In this document: positions 5,834-10,423 of the stretch, in pieces
Position numbering within the stretch: the stretch's first letter is position 1
How the letters are laid out: each line of letters starts with the position of its first letter
Source: CAZFBR01 sp035353495 [NCBI: uncultured bacterium]
GTDB taxonomy: Bacteria > DAOPZR01
Reading direction: 5' to 3'
Assembly (NCBI GenBank): GCA_964517215.1
Contig: CAZFBR010000124.1
Coordinates: 1-10,423 of the forward strand
Length of the DNA: 10,423 nucleotides
The notes under the pieces: model-generated
What the model was told of the DNA's origin: nothing
The model's database searches: none
What the model saw: the letters and a program-made list of their open reading frames with translations, nothing else
Position numbers and translations under genes: made by a program

Positions 5834-7502
5834 ACCCGCCTCGCGGCGCGCGCGGCTGCTGCTCGCCGCCGCACTGCTCGCGGTGCTGGCGCTGCGGTTG
5901 ATCGGGCTTGATTACGGACTGCCGCAGCTGTACCGCGCCGATGAGATGGACCTGCCCGGCGGCGCCCTGCAGGTCCTCGCCAGCCACAGCCCGCGCATCG
6001 GACCGGTCCTGCTCTATCCGCCGTTTGCCGCCTACTGTTTCGCCGTGCTGCTCATCCCGTTCACCGCCCTGCATTACATGCTGCAGGGGTGCCCGCCGCT
6101 GGCGGAATTCAGGGAGTTTTTCGTCTTTCATCCCGGCGATATCTGGCTCTACCTGCGCTACTGCTCGGTGGCCATCGGTTTCATCGTCATGTGGCTGATC
6201 TACCGAATCGGGGCGCAGCTCTTCTCGCCGCGCGCCGGGGCGCTCGCGGCGCTGGTGCTCGGCTTTTCCTTCAACCAGCAGCAGATGGCCACCATCACCA
6301 AGCACTGGCTCTTCGCCTATCTGGCCACCGTCATGGTGCTGTGGCTGGCGCTGCAACTGCCGCGCGGCCGGCGCTTTTACCTGTGGAGCGGTTTTTGGGC
6401 GGCCATGGGCTATGCGACCAACTTTTTTTCCGGTTCGCTGATCATTATTCCCCTGCTCAACCACTGCTATTTTCTGCGCACCGGCGAGGTGCGCGACCGC
6501 TGGCGTGCGCCCGCATGGTGCCTGCTGGTCTTCGCCGCCGCCTGCGGCGTCATTTACTGGCTGCACCCCTATCCGTACATGATCAAGGGGCACAATATCC
6601 AGGCGGCCATCAACTGCAATTACATCGATGGCGCGCTGGCCACCGTGATGATCTTCATCGGCAAGATCAGCGCCTTCTGGCAATTCTGCCTGATGTTCGA
6701 TCCGCTGGCCACGATCGGCGGCCTGCTCGGCTGCGGCCTGCTGCTGGCGGCCCGCCGCTGGCGGCCGCTGCTGCTGCTGGCCTACGGCCCGTTGTACTTT
6801 GTGATCGCCATCGCCCTGCTGCACGAAATCAACCCGCGCTACCAGTCGCTCACCCCGCTGGTGCTGGCCATCTTCGCCGGCTATTTCATCGACTGGGTCT
6901 GGTCCCAGGCCGCGACGCTGCGCCGCACGCTCATGCTCGGGCTGGTGGTGCTGCTGACCGCGCTCTCCGTGATGCATATCGCGCGCTGGGACTGGCTCAT
7001 GATGGTGCCCGATTCGCGGGAACTGCTGGACGAGTACATCGTCACCGCCATCCCGCCCGACGCCCGCATCGCCGTCCATCTGCCCGCCTACAATCTGGTC
7101 AACGGCCGGGTCTTCCCCTCCGCCGCGGCGCTGCAGGAGTTCACCGACCGCGGCTGGTATCCGAAGCAGCGCCAGTATTACCGCCAGCTGCTGGCACTGC
7201 CGCCGGAACGCTATCCGCGCCCCAGCTACTGGCTGTACGAGGTGTCGTTTGCGTCGGAGCAGCGGGCGACGGAGGTGCTGGCGCGGATCGAACCCGACTT
7301 TTTCATCTGCGAGCCGCTGGCAGACACCGATCCGGCCCGTCTGCGCCTGCAGCGCGACTATGCCCTGGTGCACACCATCGCGCCTGCCGCCACCCCGGCG
7401 GCGGCCTTGACCAACCACGGCCGCCAGATTGACGGGCTGCACGAGCTGCTCGCGATCAGGCGGATGGGTCCCTGGATCGAGATTTACCGGCGCCGCCACT
7501 GA
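5826..7502 (+). CDS. GT-C membrane glycosyltransferase (ArnT/PMT, GT39/GT83-like)
   Basis: This 558-residue integral membrane protein has the layout of GT-C enzymes that take sugar from a polyprenyl-phosphate donor outside the cytoplasm. A first membrane helix (about 11-28) is followed by YRADEM (36-41); D39-E40 match the catalytic acidic pair in the first external loop of PMT/ArnT proteins. Many hydrophobic segments follow to about residue 390, including YLRYCSVAIGFIVMWLIY and LLALAYGP-type helices, then HEINPRYQSLTPLVLAIFAGY, which resembles the conserved NPRY-like late motif. About 160 soluble residues close the protein. There is no Shine-Dalgarno; the 8-nt overlap with the GT2 gene implies coupling. 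The natural reading is that GT2 makes the lipid-linked monosaccharide and this enzyme transfers it to protein, lipid or cell-wall glycan. Acceptor and sugar are unknown. Confidence 0.85.
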   Translation: MTEPASRRARLLLAAALLAVLALRLIGLDYGLPQLYRADEMDLPGGALQVLASHSPRIGPVLLYPPFAAYCFAVLLIPFTALHYMLQGCPPLAEFREFFVFHPGDIWLYLRYCSVAIGFIVMWLIYRIGAQLFSPRAGALAALVLGFSFNQQQMATITKHWLFAYLATVMVLWLALQLPRGRRFYLWSGFWAAMGYATNFFSGSLIIIPLLNHCYFLRTGEVRDRWRAPAWCLLVFAAACGVIYWLHPYPYMIKGHNIQAAINCNYIDGALATVMIFIGKISAFWQFCLMFDPLATIGGLLGCGLLLAARRWRPLLLLAYGPLYFVIAIALLHEINPRYQSLTPLVLAIFAGYFIDWVWSQAATLRRTLMLGLVVLLTALSVMHIARWDWLMMVPDSRELLDEYIVTAIPPDARIAVHLPAYNLVNGRVFPSAAALQEFTDRGWYPKQRQYYRQLLALPPERYPRPSYWLYEVSFASEQRATEVLARIEPDFFICEPLADTDPARLRLQRDYALVHTIAPAATPAAALTNHGRQIDGLHELLAIRRMGPWIEIYRRRH

Positions 7503-7682
7503 CCGCAGCAGCCCGCCACCGGCACATAGCACACCGGCAGCCCCGGTAATCGTACCGCCTGTGCCCTATTCGGTTTTTCTCGGATAGGAGCAGGTTTCCT
7601 CGCTCCCGGATAATACGCGCAGCGACCCCGCCATACGCCTGTGCCCGGATACGGACGCGCCGGCCAACCGCCGGCGGTTTGC
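7503..7682. other. Convergent intergenic region with several hairpins and short repeats
   Basis: These 180 bases separate convergent genes and hold no credible reading frame. They contain CGGTA-ATCG-TACCG (7544-7557), CCTATTCG pairing with CGGATAGG through one G-T pair around a T-rich loop (7565-7588), a perfect 7-bp stem at 7658-7676, three CGGATA copies (7581, 7607, 7646) and an 11-bp direct repeat CGCCTGTGCCC (7556-7566 and 7636-7646). Terminator and mRNA 3'-end roles are the simplest reading. Confidence 0.6.
7658..7680 (+). terminator. Candidate intrinsic terminator after the GT-C gene
   Basis: CGCCGGC (7658-7664) and GCCGGCG (7670-7676) form a perfect GC-rich 7-bp stem with loop CAACC, followed on the plus strand by GTTTGCTT, a short weak T tract. 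It lies about 155 bp after the GT-C stop and immediately beyond the stop of the convergent oxidoreductase gene, so the same hairpin could also protect the end of that minus-strand mRNA, although no T tract follows in that direction. Confidence 0.45.
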
Positions 7683-8741
7683 TTAGCGCAGTTCCGCTCC
7701 CGTCACCGCCCGTCCCTCCGCTGCCGAGCGATAGGCGCCGAGCACCGCCGCCAGCGCCGCCCGGCCGTCCGCCGGCGACGGGCGCGGGTCGCGGCCCGCC
7801 GCGATGCAGTCAAGCAGATAGGTCAGCTCGTGCTCATAGGCGATGATCACGTTGCGGTAGTTGAGATAGCGCCCGAGCTGCAGCGCGTACGCCGCATCGA
7901 CGAACGCCCCCAGCGGCCGCAGCGACCGCCGTTTGAGCTGCGCCTGCGCCTCGAACCGCGCATGGTAGGTCCGGTAGCGGTCGAAATAGAGTTTGCCCAG
8001 CGGCCCGTAGACCTCAATCAGGTCGTGGTCCGTGGTCGCCGCGCTGTAGACGGCGTTGACCAGCACGCCGTTCGCCATTTCCACCGTCAGCGCCGCCGTG
8101 TCGTCCTCGTAGACCCGCGACTGCAGCCGGCAATACAACGACGCGATTTCACTTTCCAGCATCAGCCGCAGAAAATCGATTTCATGGCAGAAATACTCGT
8201 AGAGCACCCCGCCGCAGCTCGCCCGTTTTTGCAGGTAGCCGCTGATCGGCGCACGCGAGGCAATGGTGTAGTTGTGGACGATGTTGACCAGATGCGGCGC
8301 GCCCGTCACCCCGCGGCGGAAGAGTTCGAGCATGCTCCCCTCGATCCGCCCGAAACGCATATGATGCCCGATCATGATCTTCCCGCGCGCCCGCGCGGCA
8401 CGGGCGACGAGATCATCCGCCTCCGCCAGGGTTGCGGTGACCGGTTTCTCCAGCAGCACGTGCTTGCCCGCGTCGAGCGCCGCCGTCGCCAGCGCGTGAT
8501 GCGCCGCGGGCGGGGCGGCGATAATCACCAGTTCCGTTGCCGGATGGCTGATGACCGCCGCCGGGTCGTCGCTCACCATTGCCCCCGGATGCGCGGCGGT
8601 GAGCTGCGCCCGCACGTCCGCGTTCGGGTCCGCCAGCGCCGTCAGCCGGCAGCGATGGCGCAGGTACTTCGCCGCCAGCGGGATGAATTTCTGCTGGGCG
8701 TGCTGCCCGCAGCCGATGATGCCGATGCCCGTAATCGCCAT
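7683..8741 (-). CDS. Gfo/Idh/MocA family NAD(P)-dependent oxidoreductase
   Basis: This 352-residue protein has the two-domain plan of the Gfo/Idh/MocA family. The Rossmann nucleotide site is TGIGIIGCGQHA (4-15), LTALADPN (33-40) follows, IIAAPPAAH (73-81) is the usual third-strand motif, and LLEKPVT (96-102) carries the family's catalytic lysine K99. GGVLYEYFCHEIDFLRLM (177-194) is the C-terminal-domain substrate motif, with H186 and D189 at the expected places. Members oxidise, reduce or epimerise sugars, inositols and NDP-sugars. Its place two bases after the HddA-like kinase (TGA-CC-ATG) suggests work on a sugar or sugar nucleotide from that pathway, for example a keto or deoxy derivative of GDP-heptose, but the substrate is inferred from context only. 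It ends in TAA next to a hairpin, so it is the last gene of its operon. Confidence 0.9.
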   Translation of the reverse strand: MAITGIGIIGCGQHAQQKFIPLAAKYLRHRCRLTALADPNADVRAQLTAAHPGAMVSDDPAAVISHPATELVIIAAPPAAHHALATAALDAGKHVLLEKPVTATLAEADDLVARAARARGKIMIGHHMRFGRIEGSMLELFRRGVTGAPHLVNIVHNYTIASRAPISGYLQKRASCGGVLYEYFCHEIDFLRLMLESEIASLYCRLQSRVYEDDTAALTVEMANGVLVNAVYSAATTDHDLIEVYGPLGKLYFDRYRTYHARFEAQAQLKRRSLRPLGAFVDAAYALQLGRYLNYRNVIIAYEHELTYLLDCIAAGRDPRPSPADGRAALAAVLGAYRSAAEGRAVTGAELR

Positions 8742-8743
8742 GG

Positions 8744-9739
8744 TCAGTACGCCATGTAGTTGCCGATAACGCGGGTGCCGATCCAGTCGAACCGCCAGCG
8801 CAGCTCGCGATAGCCCGCCCGGCGCAGCAGTTCGCGCAGCTCGCGCTGGTTGCGGTCGGCATAAAGCATGAAAAAGCCGCCGCCACCCGCGCCGATCAGC
8901 TTGCCGCCGCGTGCGCCCGCCTGCCGGCAGGCGGCGTACAGCTCGTCCACCGCGGTCAGCGAGATGTCGGGCGACAGCTGCTTCTTCAGCTCCCAGTGCT
9001 CATGCAGCATGTCGCCGAAGGCGTTGGTGTCCCCCGCCTCGAGCGCGGTGCGCGTGCGCAGCCCGATCGCCTTGATTGCGTGCATCGCCTCCGTCACCCG
9101 CGCGTCGTCCTGCTCAAGCTTCTGCTTCTGCGTCGACAGGATGGCCGAGGCCGAGCGCTGCACCCCGGTATAGAACATCATGACGTTGGTTTCCAGTTCG
9201 CCCACCGTCTCGCGACTGACCTTGAGCGGGGTGACCGTCACCTCGCCGTCAGGATCGATTTCCAGGCAGACGATGCCGCCGAACGCGGCGATGTACTGGT
9301 CCTGCTTGCCCACCGCGCGCTGCAGCGTCTCAATCTCCAGCGTGCATGCCTCCTCCGCCAGCGCCGCCTTGGTCTGCGGGGCATGGCGAAAATTGCTCAG
9401 CGCGTTGAGCAGGCCGACGAGGAAGCTCCCCGACGATCCCAGCCCGGTCCCGCTCGACAGCTCGGTGATCGAGTGGATCTCGATGCTGCGGTCGATCCAG
9501 CGCGCGCGCAGCGCCTCGCGGATCAGCTCATGCTTGATGTCGTCGACCTTCTCCACCTTCTCGATCTGCGAATAGCTCAGCCAGATCGCCCGGTCGATGC
9601 TGCGGCGGTTGACGGTGATGTAGACGTACTTGTCGATCGCCGCGCTGATGAGAAAGCCGCCGAAGCGGCGGTAATACGAGGGAAGGTCGGTGCCCCCGCC
9701 CCCGAGGGTGATGCGGAACGGCGTCTGCGTGATGATCAT
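8744..9739 (-). CDS. GHMP-family sugar kinase, HddA-like (heptose 7-phosphate kinase)
   Basis: This 331-residue GHMP-superfamily kinase looks most like D-glycero-alpha-D-manno-heptose-7-phosphate kinase (HddA), which phosphorylates C1 of the heptose in GDP-heptose synthesis. The opening MIITQTPFRITLGGGGTDLP (1-20) is the HddA-type N-terminus, IDKYVYITVN (35-44) follows, ELSSGTGLGSSGSFLVGL (93-110) is the ATP-binding glycine/serine motif, GKQDQYIAAFGG (144-155) carries a conserved acidic residue, and KLIGAGGGGFF (280-290) is the third GHMP motif. The ribosome site GGGAG (9747-9751) lies seven bases before ATG, and that ATG overlaps the upstream stop as ATGA. The partner nucleotidyltransferase supports the pathway, but gmhA and gmhB homologues are not in the window. 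A kinase for fucose or another sugar 1-phosphate is the main alternative. Confidence 0.85.
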   Translation of the reverse strand: MIITQTPFRITLGGGGTDLPSYYRRFGGFLISAAIDKYVYITVNRRSIDRAIWLSYSQIEKVEKVDDIKHELIREALRARWIDRSIEIHSITELSSGTGLGSSGSFLVGLLNALSNFRHAPQTKAALAEEACTLEIETLQRAVGKQDQYIAAFGGIVCLEIDPDGEVTVTPLKVSRETVGELETNVMMFYTGVQRSASAILSTQKQKLEQDDARVTEAMHAIKAIGLRTRTALEAGDTNAFGDMLHEHWELKKQLSPDISLTAVDELYAACRQAGARGGKLIGAGGGGFFMLYADRNQRELRELLRRAGYRELRWRFDWIGTRVIGNYMAY

Positions 9740-10423
9740 GGCGTTGCTCCCGTCCAGCGCGCTTCCGCCTCGGCGTAGCGCGTCGTTGTGCCGATATCGA
9801 TAACCAGCCCCGCCAGCGGAAACCCGTACAGCGGCTCCCCCTGCGCCAGCAGGCGCGGAAAGACGTCATAGGCGAAGTCGCAGGGCGCGGGCAGCGCCGC
9901 GGCGCAGTCGAGCGCCGCCTGCCCGAGACAATAGACCCCCGCGTTGGCCAGCGCCGGGCCGGCCATCCCCTGCGGCTTTTCGACGAAGCCGGTGATCCGC
10001 CGGTCAGCGCCAAGCGTCACCACCCCCGCCGATGCCGGGTCGTCCACCGTGTGCAGGGCGATCGTCGCCGCCGCGCCCGTCGCGCGATGCTGCGCCAGCA
10101 GCGCCGCGTAGTCGACCGAACGCAGCGTGTCGCCGTAAACGACGAAGCAGGGCGCGGTCAGCCGGTCGCGGAAATTGCGCAGCGCGCCCGCCGTGCCCAG
10201 CAGCTCCGTTTCCCGCGCATAGGTGAGGTGTACGCCCAGCGCCGCACCGTCGCCCAGCGCTGCCGGAATGGCCTCGGGCAGGTGGTGCAGATTTATGCAC
10301 AGCTCGCGCACCCCGCCCGCGCGCAAATCCTCGATCAGCCAGACGATCACCGGTTTGCCGCGCACGGGGAGGAGCGGTTTGGGCATGCGGGCGGTCAGTT
10401 CGTTCAGGCGCACCCCCTTCCCC
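9736..10423 (-). CDS. Sugar-1-phosphate nucleotidyltransferase, HddC/MurU-like, N-terminus off window
   Basis: This is a Rossmann-type nucleotidyltransferase that joins NTP and a sugar 1-phosphate to make an NDP-sugar. The true start is beyond the right edge: reading past the GTG at 10411-10413, the last complete codons read GKGVRLNELTARMPKPLLPV, the usual nucleotide-binding G-x-G-x-R loop and the MPKPLLPV signature. Numbered from that GTG, ETELLGTAGALRNF (68-81) and FVVYGDTL (90-97, with a metal-binding aspartate) follow, then GFVEKP (141-146), NAGVYCLG (157-164) and a closing VIDIGTTTRYAEAE (204-217). Overlap with the HddA-like kinase suggests GDP-D-glycero-alpha-D-manno-heptose as product, as in HddC. 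Nucleotide and sugar specificity cannot be fixed from this fragment; mannose-1-phosphate or MurNAc-1-phosphate types share the motifs. Confidence 0.87.
   Translation of the reverse strand, partial: GKGVRLNELTARMPKPLLPVRGKPVIVWLIEDLRAGGVRELCINLHHLPEAIPAALGDGAALGVHLTYARETELLGTAGALRNFRDRLTAPCFVVYGDTLRSVDYAALLAQHRATGAAATIALHTVDDPASAGVVTLGADRRITGFVEKPQGMAGPALANAGVYCLGQAALDCAAALPAPCDFAYDVFPRLLAQGEPLYGFPLAGLVIDIGTTTRYAEAEARWTGATP

Noticed and set aside
5748-7532. A 594-codon open frame antisense to the GT-C gene
   Set aside because: The product is a Q/G/D/R/H-rich low-complexity shadow with no domain, while the plus strand encodes a well-formed membrane enzyme with family motifs.
7641-8759. A 372-codon plus-strand frame antisense to the Gfo/Idh/MocA gene
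   Set aside because: It is an R-rich antisense shadow with no motif; the minus-strand product has a Rossmann site and the EKP motif.

Overview
The window is GC-rich, densely coded bacterial DNA from the envelope-polysaccharide side of a chromosome. Genes for dTDP-rhamnose-type sugars and for GDP-heptose-type sugars, plus a secreted clostripain-family peptidase, suggest a diderm (Gram-negative) organism. The IlvD is of the PGH-I-H-L type shared by E. coli, archaea and anaerobes, not the plant/mycobacterial type. A PVC-type lineage such as Lentisphaerota is a guess only; nothing in the window fixes the taxonomy. No RNA genes, CRISPR arrays, insertion sequences or integrases are visible.

Left block (1-3830, minus strand, read right to left): a near-consensus sigma70-type promoter (3784-3812) precedes a small unknown helical protein, then an RmlD-like reductase, a short RmlC-like cupin, ilvD and the N-terminus of ftsK. 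The genes are joined by ATGA overlaps or very short gaps and so look like one operon. ftsK carries an in-frame TGA after codon 92, and the same frame continues with FtsK-like sequence to the window edge.

Middle block (3846-7502): a secreted C11 (clostripain) peptidase on the minus strand is divergent from a two-gene plus-strand operon. That operon encodes a soluble polyprenyl-phosphate-sugar synthase-like GT2 and a large GT-C (ArnT/PMT-like) membrane glycosyltransferase. The two divergent promoters share a compact intergenic region in which their -35 boxes form the arms of an imperfect palindrome. The GT2/GT-C pair plausibly makes a lipid-linked monosaccharide and transfers it to an acceptor outside the cytoplasm.

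Right block (7683 to the right edge, minus strand): a sugar-1-phosphate nucleotidyltransferase (cut by the edge), a GHMP kinase resembling HddA, and a Gfo/Idh/MocA oxidoreductase, coupled by 4-nt overlap and a 2-nt gap. This looks like the end of a GDP-heptose (or related sugar) operon. It converges with the GT-C gene across a 180-bp non-coding stretch rich in hairpins. The window as a whole is a mosaic of sugar-nucleotide and glycosyl-transfer modules with two housekeeping genes (ilvD, ftsK) at the end of one operon. I see no clear new defence or mobile system.
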